Below are positions 32,215 through 42,116 of a stretch of DNA of 64,000 nucleotides, piece after piece. The notes beneath the pieces are model-generated. The model worked only from the letters and a program-made list of their open reading frames with translations. It made no database searches and was not told where the DNA came from. Made by a program: the position numbers and the translations under genes. Numbering within the stretch: the stretch's first letter is position 1; every line of letters begins with the position of its first letter. Source of the DNA: Kalaharituber pfeilii (lineage: Eukaryota > Ascomycota > Pezizomycetes > Pezizales > Pezizaceae). The stretch covers positions 62,001 to 126,000 of the forward strand of contig WHUZ01000120.1 of NCBI GenBank assembly GCA_015179045.1, given 5' to 3'.

Positions 32215-33161
32215 GTGAGCGGCTCGAGCCGAGCTCGTCAAATAGAAGGTGGGCTCGAGCCTGCCAGCCTTGATTACATGATATCGATAACTAATCTCAA
32301 CTATTCTACAGCTTCATCCTCCTCGCTAAATTCAGTATTTCTTCTACATTTACATTTATCATACTCCTGCTGCAAGTTTATGAAACCCTGCGCTGGCTGA
32401 GCATTTTAGCGAGCTGTCAAGAGAAACACTAGCATGACCTTGGCTGTCTTAAGCCCGAGCCAGGACTCGAGCTCAAGACCGAGAAAACCTTTTTTTTCCC
32501 CCTGTTTTCATGACGCCACTGAGATTTTTCCCCTGTTCAAGTTTCGGATGATCAACTAATACAATTTTATTTAGTCTATTCATGATATTACATATCTTGA
32601 CACTTCAATGCAATAAGCATTGATTCTAGTAAAGTATGCGACCATTGAACTTCAATGTAGTCGCATATTGAAATTTAATACAATTTATCTTGTCGCATAT
32701 TTTATATCTAGTTGCATATTTTATATATATTCTGGTCATATATTTTATATTCTTGTTGCATATTTCATTTCAAGTTCATAATACGAGAATATTTACAATA
32801 TTAAAATGGATTAAATAAAGTTCTTATTTCTTAATTGCATTATTAAAGTTCAATATAATATTCTGATAGCATATTGCGAACTTGAAAAAAATATGTGACT
32901 AGAAATTATATATTGAATATGCAACTATATTGAAGGTTCAATGGTTGCATATTTCACTATATATGAGTAGAATTAAGGATTTATTGCATTGGCGTACAAT
33001 GCTATGTAATATTATGAATAGACTAAATAATATAGTATTAGTTGATCATCCGAAACTTGAACAGGGGAAAAATCTCAGTGGCGTCATGAAAACAGGGGAA
33101 AAAAAAGGTTTTCTCGCTCAAGATCAGTCGAGCTCGAGCTGGCTCGGCTCGTGCCGCTCAC
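32215..33161. mobile_element. TA-flanked MITE with GTGAGCGGC termini, copy 2 (nested host)
   Basis: Termini GTGAGCGGC...GCCGCTCAC are flanked by TA (32213-32214 and 33162-33163). It shares with copy 1 the block around CTGGCTGAGCATTTTAGCGAGCTG (about 32390-32420) and the CGAGCTGGCTCGGCTCGTGCC end. It is inserted in a LINE and is itself interrupted at 32481-33115. Confidence 0.82.
32481..33115. mobile_element. Nested foldback MITE with long inverted repeats, Mutator-like signature
   Basis: A 635-bp insert with inverted arms of about 130-150 bp starting GAGAAAACCTTTTTTTTCC. The flanking repeat GCTCAAGA(C/T)C is at 32471-32480 and 33116-33125 (9 of 10 bases). The long arms, GAGAAAA-type end and 9-10 bp duplication fit a non-autonomous Mutator-like element; no transposase is encoded. 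The centre is a highly AT-rich loop. Confidence 0.75.
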
Positions 33162-33675
33162 TACGGTCTAAATACAAGTGCTCGCCTCCCCCCGGCCAGC
33201 GGAATTTCCATATCCGGCATCTGTCTAAGAGGTGGTCTGTGGTTTCCAGTTCTTCGCCGCACCATCGGCATTCGGGACCGTCAGATTTCCCCAGTTTGTA
33301 TTTCCAGTTTCGTAAGCCTGTGCCGTCCAAGAGACCTGCCATGGTAGAGACCGTACGTCCGAGCCTCTGTAGTGGTCTGTAGCTCATTTCCAATCTCTTT
33401 CTCTCTTCGGCTCTCCATGATTTGGCGTGTTGTCTCATTCCGGCTTCAGAGATGACCTCGGGTTCGTATTGCAGGAAGGCGCCTATCTTGGCTGCTTTGT
33501 CTACCTCCGTGTTGCCGTGAATGCCCTTGTGTCCTTTAACCCACATCGCTGCTACGTCCAGATCGTCCCTCGCCCTTCCCATGCTGTCCTGACCTTTTGT
33601 GTCGCGCCCTCATGGGTGGGGTGTCCCTCTGCGATCCTCCGGAGGTTTGCTAGTGCCACCTTGGAGTCTGTATTT

Positions 33676-33912
33676 TGGGATAACTATCTAGACTGTGTTT
33701 TATTGAGCAGCGCTTTTCGCAGGTATTCAGGTAAATATTTTTTTTTTTTAGTATCGCTTGACTAAATACTAATTTCTATTAGTACTGCAGGGAGACAGAC
33801 ATTCCAACCACCGGTACTGGTGATGATGATTCCTTTAGCATTCTTCACTCTCCATAGTGCAGTTCAAGTTTTGATCTTGCATCAACGATTCCCTGCAGTC
33901 TAATCTGATACC
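33676..33912. other. No recognisable gene
   Basis: Short AT-rich flank with a T run near 33740; nothing else can be supported. Confidence 0.4.
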
Positions 33913-33929
33913 GACATTGAGTCTTCTGG

Positions 33930-34198
33930 TGGAGGGAGGAGAGGAGAGAGGAAGGAGAGGAGAGAGGAAGGAGAGGAGAAGGAGGAGGTCATGGGGTGGA
34001 ACAGGGGAGCCTTCGCAGAAACCAGAAGAACGTCCGGAAGGTTCTGGAATCAGGTTTTAGAAGGGGGGTGGAACGGGGCTGTGTATATAGAACTTTCTTT
34101 GTTAAGCCTGTCTCCGGGCTTTATGGGCTTGCCCAGGGACCCTGCCATGGCTTAGCGCTGCAAGCGGGGTTACGTGATTTTCTATTAAAAAAAAAAAA
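33930..34198 (+). mobile_element. 269-bp SINE-like retroposon, family A (longest copy)
   Basis: Flanked by a perfect 17-bp duplication GACATTGAGTCTTCTGG (33913-33929 and 34199-34215). The 5' part is a GGAGAGGA-type purine repeat. The middle (33995-34110) is unique, and the 3' part holds CCGGGCTTTATGGGC, then the family A hairpin (ACCCTGC pairing with GCGGGGT), TACGTGATTT and A12. No convincing RNA polymerase III A and B boxes were found (GGTTCTGGAATC at about 34050 is only loosely B-box-like). It carries no coding region. Confidence 0.85.
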
Positions 34199-34283
34199 GA
34201 CATTGAGTCTTCTGGAACTTGGGTTACAAAATCTGGTGCGACAAAGTTGGATTTGACAGTATGGTAAAGCTGTGCATGGCTAA

Positions 34284-34351
34284 CTTTTTTTTTTTTTTTT
34301 TTTTTTTTTAAATATCATTACTTGCTTGCCGCCCTATGGGCTATGGAGAGG
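34284..34351 (-). mobile_element. Hairpin-only mini-retroposon, family B, 68 bp
   Basis: Poly(T), then the complement of the family B hairpin with two stem mutations, between GCATGGCTAA repeats (34274-34283 and 34352-34361). In the sense orientation it starts one base before the stem. Confidence 0.85.
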
Positions 34352-34484
34352 GCATGGCTAATGGAAAGCGATACTGGCGGTGTAAAATCAGCAATGAGCA
34401 AGCAAAATCCTAAACATTAGAGAATGAGGTATACGTAGAATTTAGAGTACGTTCTGTATATAGCAACTGTATAACTCAACTCTC

Positions 34485-34690
34485 ACTAGCCTGAATGGCC
34501 TGGACCGGCCTGGGCGGCCCAGGCCTAGATTTCTATGACCCAGGCCGGCCAGCCCGTCGGGAACACTGAGCTGCGAGCCGGAAGAGTGTTAAAGAGGTTC
34601 CAGAATCCAAGCAGGCTGGAATTCGAGAGTTCAGAGTGTTTAGGAGGTCTAGGAATCTAGGCCAGTCCGAATTCGAGAGTTCTGAGTGCC
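34485..34690. repeat. GGCC-rich patch and 60-bp direct repeat
   Basis: A short GGCC/CCTGG-rich patch (34485-34562) relates to the dispersed minisatellite. It is followed by two copies of a unit of about 60 bp ending GGAATTCGAGAGTTC or GAATTCGAGAGTTCTG (34600-34690). Confidence 0.6.
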
Positions 34691-34853
34691 GAGGGGTCTT
34701 ATATACTTAATCAGTATCTTCGCCAGGAAATACAACAGGAGCGGCTACGTGTGTAGGGCGGCGGTAAATGCAGAATTTTCACTCCAGTACGCAGAGTGTG
34801 TATTCGGAATCTGGACGAGTAGCCCGGGCCAGTCAGTACAAATATGGATGTCC

Positions 34854-34922
34854 TTCGCCATAGCCAATAGGACGACAAGCGAGTGAAGATATTAAAAAAA
34901 AAAAGAAAAAAAAAAAAAAAAA
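34854..34922 (+). mobile_element. Hairpin-only mini-retroposon, family B
   Basis: TTCGC/GCGAG hairpin, linker and A-rich tail lie between AAATATGGATGTCC (34840-34853) and AAATATTGATGGCC (34923-34936), which match at 12 of 14 bases. Confidence 0.75.
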
Positions 34923-35050
34923 AAATATTGATGGCCCGGGCCACTCATCTCGGAATCTGGGCCATCCACTTTTGTGTGGAAAAAATGGCTGGCCCGTGCC
35001 AGTCATGAGTGGCCTGTTAAGATGACTGGCCCCGAACATGACCACAGCTA

Positions 35051-35103
35051 ACCTCGCCATAGCCCATAGGGCGGCATGCGAGTATTGATATAAAAAAAAA
35101 AAA
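35051..35103 (+). mobile_element. Hairpin-only mini-retroposon, family B, 53 bp (consensus copy)
   Basis: The element is two bases, the perfect hairpin (outer CTCGC/GCGAG, inner GCCC/GGGC), TATTGATATA and A12, flanked by the perfect 11-bp repeat GACCACAGCTA (35040-35050 and 35104-35114). It has the cleanest structure in the window. Confidence 0.9.
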
Positions 35104-35689
35104 GACCACAGCTACGGCCAACAAAAACCTATATAACCTACTGTCTCTCATCCCAGTCAAAGGTGGAACAAAAACGTACATGAGACCTCAGTACAAACTG
35201 CACATACGCGATTGCTTATACTAGACCTTGATCGAAAATTTCTTATCTTTTTATCTCATTACATCAACTGCTCGACCCCGAAGCGATGTGTGAACGATGG
35301 TTGCAGCACTGTCCAATAGATGACATTATCTGGGGGGAAATTTGGCAAATTTGCAACGGCATCGATTGTACAATCTTAGAAATTGACATTAAGGCTCTCT
35401 GTGGAAGTTGTTCTGATATTGACCAGCAGAGCATCCAACAGAACAACTAGATTGGCCCATTTTCCAGTGTCGTTACGATTGGTAACCAGTCATACGGCAG
35501 TCTATCACGCTGTTATCCTACAGGACGATGTTCAGCTCTAGAGCAGAGGTGTGTGAAAGGCTCCTAATATTGTTATACTGACGTCGACGATCTTTCGCTT
35601 TTCCTTTTGCAAACTCATACATACTGTAGGCTTTTGTTTTTGACTGTTTTCGCTTAAGTATTTTCTCTAAATTCATGTAACTAAAACCT

Positions 35690-35788
35690 CTTTTTTTTAT
35701 CAGTACTCGCGTGCCGCCCTTTAAAGGGCTATGGCGCGGTTTTAGTTCACGCCATAGCCCATAGGGCGGCATGCGAGTACTGATACAA

Positions 35789-35826
<38 letters not shown>
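35690..35826. mobile_element. Two family B hairpin units in opposite orientation
   Basis: A minus-oriented unit (T8 at 35690, hairpin to 35736) and a plus-oriented unit (35748 to a 38-A tail ending at 35826) are separated by about 10 bp. ACTAAAACC before the first and GGTTTTAGT between them form an inverted repeat, so the pair looks like a palindromic junction, not two ordinary insertions. Confidence 0.7.
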
Positions 35827-35828
<2 letters not shown>

Positions 35829-35860
35829 GAAACTTTCACTATGTTTTATATGATACACGT

Positions 35861-36211
35861 TTTTTTCTTTTATATATATCATTACTCGCGTGCCGCCCTA
35901 TGGGCTATGGCGAGATTACGTACATAGGATAATGTAGAAATACAGTCACATGGCAAAAGAAAACGTACACTTTTGCATAGTTTTTGGGCTTTAGGTGTCC
36001 ACTTTCTTTTGCCAGGTGACTGTAAGTCATATAGGAAGTTAGAGAACGATAAGTAATAACGACACCCTTCCCTACTCATCCATCCATGCTAGCAATGCCA
36101 CGAGGCTGTCCCCTTGCGCCTGGTCATGCCTGTCCGGTCTGAGCAGTGCTTGTCTCCCTCCGGGCCATTTGGCCTGCCATGTCCGGCATCTCTCCAAAAG
36201 ATGATCCGTGG
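35861..36211 (-). mobile_element. 5'-truncated LINE with perfect target duplication
   Basis: On the minus strand it contains the end of ORF2 (TTDHLLERCRTWQAKWPGGRQ to LLAWMDE, stop at about 36072), about 150 bp of 3' UTR, the perfect hairpin CTCGC/GCGAG, TAATGATATATAT and an A-rich tail. The 14-bp repeat TATATGATACACGT flanks it (35847-35860 and 36212-36225). This is the clearest proof that the hairpin is the genuine 3' end of the LINE. Confidence 0.92.
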
Positions 36212-36225
36212 TATATGATACACGT

Positions 36226-36447
36226 AAGAATGATTTCTCTACTAGCTTCACTGATGGCTTGACGCCTTCAGAAGAGGATACATCGAGTTTCGGATTCACG
36301 GCCATAATTTATGGGGCGCCAAACTCGCGGAAAGGTGACGCTTGTCTTCAGAAGTGTAGATCCGTTCAAGACGCCATGGCCACATTAACCTTGTGGCCAT
36401 GGACTATGGAGTCGATTTGCCTGGATGCCTGGAATGCCCGCCGATAG
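36226..36447 (+). pseudogene. Possible RNase H-like remnant
   Basis: The open stretch STSFTDGLTPSEEDTSSFGF and following residues (CRSVQDAMATLTLWPW, ICLDAWNARR) loosely recalls the N-terminal part of a LINE RNase H (TDG...GFGF...E...D). It is interrupted on its left by the LINE at 35861-36211. The identification is weak. Confidence 0.35.
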
Positions 36448-36508
36448 AGGGATTATTTAAATAACCTACAAAACCCGAGTTGTCCTAACAGATATGACAG
36501 ACACACCA

Positions 36509-36969
36509 TGTTACGGTTTCTACGATGATGTAGTAAATATGAGGGTGTAACTTAGGACAACGCTTGGTGCTTGACCTTTCGACAGGGCAGCTCTAGCTGG
36601 CCCTTCTTATAGTCAATCCGGCGTGCCTTCCTTCTATTGTCTCTCTATGCTATGATATCACGATGTTCTATCTATAGGCATTCCTCAGCCACTGCCTCGC
36701 CTCATCTAGAGGTCCATCCGGTGGCTCTGCTCCTGGAGGTCCGTTCAGTGGCTCTGCTCCTGGAGGTCCATTCGGTGGCTTTGCTCCTAGAGGTCCGTCC
36801 GGTGGCTGTCGCTACGCTCTGACCATGCCGGCATTCCTTGTGATACACATCCGTGCCCGACCCATGTTTCATTGCCAGACTGCAGCTATCGGTTGATCAG
36901 GCCGAATTGTCGCTAGTAGCTTTACAGGCCAATATGGGTGGATATCCCCTTCGCGGGTAGACCCTGACA
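36509..36969 (+). mobile_element. Solo LTR, family 2, copy 2
   Basis: 461 bp, TGTTACGGTTTCTACG to GACCCTGACA, perfect 5-bp duplication CACCA (36504-36508 and 36970-36974). It is nearly identical to the copy at 10869-11328, including the four-unit 27-bp internal repeat and the 61-codon frame (36637-36822, repeated VALLLEV). The autonomous partner is not in the window. Confidence 0.93.
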
Positions 36970-37094
36970 CACCACAGTTACCGGGTAGAGAAACAGCTCA
37001 ATTGTGCTTCCCCGGATCTTAAACTCGATCGTGCGCAGTTCATGCGGTCATTTCTACCACTTCGCTGACATGTGCCACCAAGTCATCAAACATT

Positions 37095-37425
37095 GCCAAT
37101 GAATCCAACAGGGCCGATCCAGGCCAATCAGGCCAATCAGGCCGGTCCAGGCTATTGGCCAACCAGGCCGGTCTAGGTCATTCAGGCCGGCAACCAGGCC
37201 GGCCTAGGCCAACCAGGCCGCTCCAGGCCAACCATATCAGCAAAAACGAAAAATCGCCCTGAAGCACCCCGGGGGGTGAATACCCCCCAAGCGCCCTGAG
37301 CGCCCTGGATGCACGTCATCTATTCATTGTAACCAGGCGCTCTAAACAAGGCTCTGTGCGCCCTAAATGCACCTCATCTATTCATTGTAACGTCCTATGC
37401 ACCCTGGATGCATGTTATCTATTCG
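37095..37425. repeat. GGCC-rich minisatellite copy 2 with adjoining GATGCAC repeat
   Basis: An array of AGGCCAATC/AGGCCGGTC units (37113-37232) begins with CAATGAATCCAACAGGGCC. It is followed by about three copies of a unit containing GCGCCCTGGATGCACGTCAT and TCTATTCATTGTAAC (37300-37425). Confidence 0.8.
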
Positions 37426-37952
37426 GAAGGGAAGGTCTGGCCAGACCCCCAAAGGAGGACATGGGATCAATTGCGAAACTACTGGAACAGCTGCAGGATT
37501 AGCTTAGTTATTTCTGGAGGAGTAGGTTAGTTATTTCTTATTTCCTACCTACTATTACCTCACCCATTATTTCATATGTATCTAGAATATTGCCATAGCC
37601 CCCAGGGCAGCATACGAGTAATGATTTTTTTTTTTTTTAAAAAAAAAAAAAGTGATCTGTTGATTATAACCAGGTGCACTAACTAAGGTTGCTTACACCC
37701 AGGCAGTTTCCAGATGCCTCTATTACGTCTCTGTGCAACTGATAAGTGTGCCATGTACTTTCACAGCATCAACCACTTATAGACACTGAAGAAGCCTGTA
37801 GCCAAGCGTTTCATGATAATACATTTTCACAAGTACTGCAGATAGTACGCCTTGTTTGACAACTGATTATGTATCTCTAGCTATTGTGATCTATATCTAG
37901 GTGCCTCTTCATCACCCTATCATGCCATACCATCATCAATCACTGTACTACA
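37426..37952. other. No gene; degenerate family B tail near 37602-37650
   Basis: TTGCCATAGCCCCCAGGGCAGCATACGAGTAATGAT with T and A runs (37602-37652) is a mutated family B hairpin (described here in pieces by its inner arm and linker). The rest shows no coding region. Confidence 0.5.
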
Positions 37953-38044
37953 GGTTGCCGCCGGGCTTTGAGGGTTTAGACCCAGGGGCTCTGCCATGGC
38001 GAACAGCTGCACGCGGGGTCACGTGAATTAAAAAAAAAAAAAAA
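37953..38044 (+). mobile_element. Family A retroposon, about 92 bp
   Basis: Contains CCGGGCTTTGAGGG, as in the 269-bp copy, then the hairpin CTCTGC/GCGGGG, TCACGTGAATT and A14. No clear target duplication was found, so the 5' border is approximate. Confidence 0.7.
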
Positions 38045-39326
38045 GCGTGTTAGCATGTTGTACCACCAACCTAGTCAACACTGAACTTGATGTCAGAATG
38101 AGGGGTAATTCCGGCAGTGTCAACCGGCAACCCGGAAGTGTACTATTTAACTGCCTATCATACTCATGTGAGTAGCAACCAGCGGCTATAGTGCCCGACC
38201 CAATGAGCAGCCCAATAAGCAGCTCAATAAGCAGCCCAGTGAGTAACTCTGAGCAGTGCCTTAAGAGGGCATCCATCACTAAAAAAGAGGTTGTGTCCGG
38301 ACAGCACCCTGATGCAACCCGCCTTTCACATCCTGACGCCACAAGTGAACCTTTGATCAATGATCATTACGTCTCGGTGCATTTGGGCATCCACAATGCA
38401 ATTACAATACTTGACCTGCGGCCCGACGCTGGTGGTCAGCGTGGGGCCCTTTCTTGACCTCACAATTCGTATATGTCGCCTTCAGCATCACGCATGAGGT
38501 CGGCGTGGGGCCCTTTCGTAGCCCCGTAATTCGAACATATCACCTTCGGCATGCCGATTCTATTTCCGCCCAATATCTCATGCGCACAGTGAATATACTC
38601 AATACTCTCTATACCTCATGCATGCAGTCAATAATACTCTCTACATCTCATGTGCACTGCGAAAGTGGTTAATTCCCGGCCCGGGTAAGCTTAATTTGAC
38701 AGGTATAACTTATTTTTCTCTATAGTATAAGATGCAGTAGAATAAGCGAAATCTAATAGGTTATAACAGGAGAATAAGTAAGAGCTGTCATGTCTTGTCT
38801 ATCTTGTCTTGTATTGAACACTCTTTTTCTTCTACTACAATGCTTTTTGTCCTACAGGGCTTTTGTATTAGACAGGTTTTTATTGAGGTCAACAGTTCTG
38901 TATTCCATCTTTAGCCTCGTAACCAGGTCCCGATCATCGACCTGGCGGGCCAGGCAAGCCAAGACGGACACCACGGCAGCGCTGAATAAGCCGGATACGA
39001 GCTGCAAGGTGACACCGAGCAAGCCAGAGAGGATGGAGGACGTCGCGTACAACAACATCAGGCTGGGAGACAGCAGACACAGGAAGACAGCAACCGCCGA
39101 AGAAATGAGCCAAACCGACACGAGCGGATCCAGCAGCACATCTAGATACACAAGCACCCCGAGAACGCAGAGCACGGGAACGAGTGAGGCCGAGACCAGC
39201 TCGAACAGCTACGACAACAGCACCCAATACTCGACTGACAGGGTAGAATTCTAAAAGAGATGCTAGAGAGTCAGGGGCTACTACAACATATACATAGAAG
39301 GATGACTAACTGAACACGACACGTCA
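38045..39326. other. No recognised gene
   Basis: A 154-codon frame at 38790-39254 (ending STQYSTDRVEF, Ser/Thr-rich) and the AGCAGCCCAATAAGCAGCTC-type direct repeats at 38200-38245 are visible. Neither matches a known family. The frame could be a LINE ORF1 fragment, being upstream of LINE ORF2 sequence. Confidence 0.4.
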
Positions 39327-41035
39327 ATGGGTGCACAAGGACTGCACTATTGGACCGAGTCTTCACCAAACCCGAGGAGTGGTGAGGAACGACCACATCT
39401 TGGATCGCGGGCTCTGACCACAGGGGCCACTCAGCATGACCAGAACGGAAAAGAACAAGGTAATCATGGTCACAGACTGGAACAAGTGGGAGGATTATAT
39501 ATCAGAATGGGGGGATATACCATTAGCAGAAGGGGCTGACGGCTGTGAAATGCTGCTTGACTTAAATGAGCGGTTCACCAAGCCAGCTCAAATCGTGGAC
39601 CATTCCAAGTGGTGGTTTGACAGGAAAACTAAAGAAGCTAGGCGGCTTATTAAGACGATTCTATAGAAGGATAGCGGTGCCACTACGGAGAATAGAATGA
39701 GGGCCTGGTGCATACTTAGGGGAGATCATTAGGGACAAGAAGAAGGCATACTGGGAGATAACAGACACCTTAATCTGACGGAACTTCATCATGGCGGAGG
39801 ATCACCACCCAAGGTTAACACAGACACCAATCGGAACCCTGCTAGACAGGGAGAAGCCAATACAGGGCCCTGAGCAAGACAAAATCAAGGTCAGCACCAA
39901 GCCCTGAAGGGGTACAGTATGGCCTCTTGAAACTCCTAATACGCACCACCTTATGGGAGGCGGTCAGGGAGAGGATCACGGACTACATCAATGGAGACTA
40001 TGACTTCACAAAAGGGTCGCCACAAGGTCTACCAGGCAATACGGAAGCGGACAAGGCGGCCAAGATGGGCACATGCCTCCAGTACCAAAACGAAGTGGTC
40101 ACAGAACCCGGCTTAAGACAGGCGGTGAAAGCCCAACGAGCCGAGGAAAGGACACGTCTAGGCTTGAAATACAGACCACTCCAACGGCTGGGCCATCACG
40201 TGAGAACGATAGCTGGACTCCTGGGGGGCAAGGGCCTGCGAGCCTGGAGATACACAATAGGTACGGCGGACAGTCCGGAATGCAGGTGGTGCGGGGAACG
40301 AGAAGAGACAACAGCACACCTACTGGAGGAATGCAGAGTATGGAAAAGCCTCTGGCTGGGGGGCAGAGAAGACATCATGACTCCCCCGGAGGGCGACGGA
40401 AAAGACAAAGACCAACTGATGACGCTAATGAGAAGGTTCGACGAATAAAGGGTACTTAGTTCCATTTTCTACGTTTTTATTAAGGGGGATTCAGAGAGTA
40501 AGGATCACAACTATTCATATCTTTCCTTTCCCTTTCCTAGTGTATTTTAAAAAGAAAACTCGCCATAGCCCATAGGGCTGCACGCGACTAATGATAAAAA
40601 AAAAAAAAGAAAAAAAATCACAAAAGGGTCTGAGACCGTGATGATGCTAAAGAAATGAAAGAACAAGCATGAGATAGGGAGCTGGAGGCCGATAATCTTA
40701 CTAAACACAGTAGCCAAACAGGGCCAGAAAGTAGTGGCTGACATTGTACAAACAAAGGACGCCCTGTTTCAAGACCAGCAGCTAGGGGACAGGCCACACC
40801 GGGGGTAGAAGGCTTGCGAAGACAGGTACTCAAGGAAGTGAGAGACCGACTAAACAGAAAGGAATGGGTAGCCCTGGCCGGGGACATCAGATCCGTATTC
40901 AACTTCCTAAAGAGGGATAGAGTCATCGCTTAGATCCAAGGAATAGATACCAACCTAGTGGCCTTCGTCGAGGGCTTCCTACAACCCACAACCTCCAACT
41001 TATCATGGGACGGGCAGAGACTAAAAACACTGTAA
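39327..41035 (+). mobile_element. LINE ORF2 fragment (endonuclease end to RT) split by another LINE
   Basis: The plus strand shows the endonuclease C-terminus (RTALLDRVFTKPEEW, TSWIAGSDHRG), the linker VTDWNKWEDYISEW and WWFDRKTKEARRLIKTIL. The reverse transcriptase start ITDYINGDYDFTKGS is cut at 40018 and resumes at 40618 (TVMMLKK, SWRPIILLNTVAKQGQKVVA) up to about 41035. Many stops. The split is caused by the LINE at 40019-40617. Confidence 0.8.
40019..40617 (+). mobile_element. 5'-truncated LINE nested in LINE, 599 bp
   Basis: Starts within RNase H (GLPGNTEADKAAKMG), has an open frame to 40448 with LGLKYRPLQRLG, GGKGLRAW and the Cys motif ECRWCGEREETTAHLLEEC, then a 3' UTR, the hairpin (CTCGC/GCGAC), TAATGATA and an A-rich tail. 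The perfect 13-bp duplication TCACAAAAGGGTC (40006-40018 and 40618-40630) lies in the reverse transcriptase of the host LINE. Confidence 0.92.
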
Positions 41036-41329
41036 ACAGGGGCTGAGCAGCTCCAGGGACTGATAGGAAACACAGACGAAGAACACGGCACGGAAACACT
41101 GAGACACAGGGATCACAGATCTGGCATTCGCTGAGGTCGTTCTAGTTACAAAAAAGGAGCGGAAGGGCCTCTCAAAAAGTCCCCCGAGAACACTAACTAA
41201 TTACATGAGAACGTCATATGCAAACGGGAATCAGTGTTTGCACCCATGCCGTTTGCAGTTTGCTCCATGCATGCCCTAATCATTAGGGTAAAGGGGCCGG
41301 ACTACCGCCGGGAAGGCCTACAGGTAGAC
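41036..41329. other. No recognisable gene
   Basis: Flank of the LINE fragment; no coding or repeat structure noted. Confidence 0.35.
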
Positions 41330-41600
41330 CAATGAATCCAATAGGCCGTAATCTGCATTGGACTGAAACCCCCTGGACCGGTTCAGGCGAGTATTCTCAG
41401 TGGCCTGGACCAGCCTGGAACGGCCTGGACTATGAATCAGGCCAACCAGGCCAGACCAGGCCATTCAGGCTGGCCCAGGCCAACCAGGCCGGTCCAGGCC
41501 AATCAGGCCAGTCCAGGCCAACCAGGCCAGTCCAGGCTATTCAGGCCGGTTCAGGCCAACCAGGCCGGTCCAGGCCATTCAGGCTGGTTCAAGCCAATCA
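41330..41600. repeat. GGCC-rich minisatellite, dispersed copy 3
   Basis: After the leader CAATGAATCCAATAGGCC and a short spacer, about 15 units of AGGCC(A/G)(A/G)(T/C)C(C) type follow. Unit sequence and leader match copies at 6.2 and 37.1 kb. Confidence 0.85.
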
Positions 41601-41786
41601 AACGAATCACTCCACAACTATCCAGGTGAATTAAGGCCAGCGTTTACCAGATTGCTTGAGTATTTAAATGAATAGAATCTCCCGTATATCTAGAATTTTA
41701 AACAGCAGCAGTCTACGACTTTCGTCAAGTATATATCATACTTTGTATTCAAGTAAATATATTCTAGGAATGATGGACCTTCCAGA

Positions 41787-41860
41787 TTTTTTTTTTTCTT
41801 TTTTAATATCAGTACTCGCATGCCACCCGATGGGCTATGGCGAGGGTTTCATTGAAAACA
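41787..41860 (-). mobile_element. Mini-retroposon, family B, 74 bp
   Basis: Poly(T), then the complement of a hairpin with perfect outer stem CTCGC/GCGAG and about 15 extra bases 5' of the stem, between TTCCAGA repeats (41780-41786 and 41861-41867). The short duplication lowers certainty about the borders. Confidence 0.7.
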
Positions 41861-41967
41861 TTCCAGAGAATACAACAGACGGGACTCAATTCTTTATCTG
41901 CCATGGCGAGAAGTCCTCATGAGCAGATCAATTATCGACACTTCTACAACTGCAATATTTCTCAAGT

Positions 41968-42028
41968 TATCTGCCATGGCGAGAAGCTGCACGCGGGGTC
42001 ACGTGAGATAAAAAAAAAAAAAAAAAAA
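41968..42028 (+). mobile_element. Family A mini-retroposon
   Basis: TCTGCCATGGCGAGAAGCTG, closing arm GCGGGG, TCACGTGAGAT and an A18 tail. TCTGCCATGGCGAGAAG is also found at 41898, so this locus holds two overlapping partial copies. Confidence 0.7.
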
Positions 42029-42116
42029 GGTATCGCATATGTACCTAGCACCTCGCCATAGCCTGAGTTTGATGAGAGAGTGGGCAACGTAGCCAGGGGG
42101 AGGGGCCTCTGTTGCT

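Larger units (their letters stand above)
31948..33675 (-). mobile_element. LINE 3' portion interrupted by a MITE
   Basis: On the minus strand, RNase H runs from about 33675 (VAAMWVKGHKGIHGNTEVDKAAK, then ECRWCGEELETTDHLLDRC) to GGEHLYLDR at 33165. The MITE 32215-33161 intervenes. The frame resumes left of it with TWVKNKETPW and leads to a 3' UTR and the beginning of the shared hairpin (CTCGCCATAGCCCAT, 31956-31970), cut short by the neighbouring foldback. It is a close relative of the 6.5-kb copy. Confidence 0.8.

Noticed and set aside
33995..34110. tRNA-derived head of the 269-bp SINE
   Set aside because: GGTTCTGGAATC only loosely resembles a B box and no A box is found at proper distance, so origin is left open.
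35051..35103. Hairpins followed by A or T runs as intrinsic transcription terminators
   Set aside because: They are retroposon tails with target duplications in a eukaryotic genome; rho-independent terminators do not apply.
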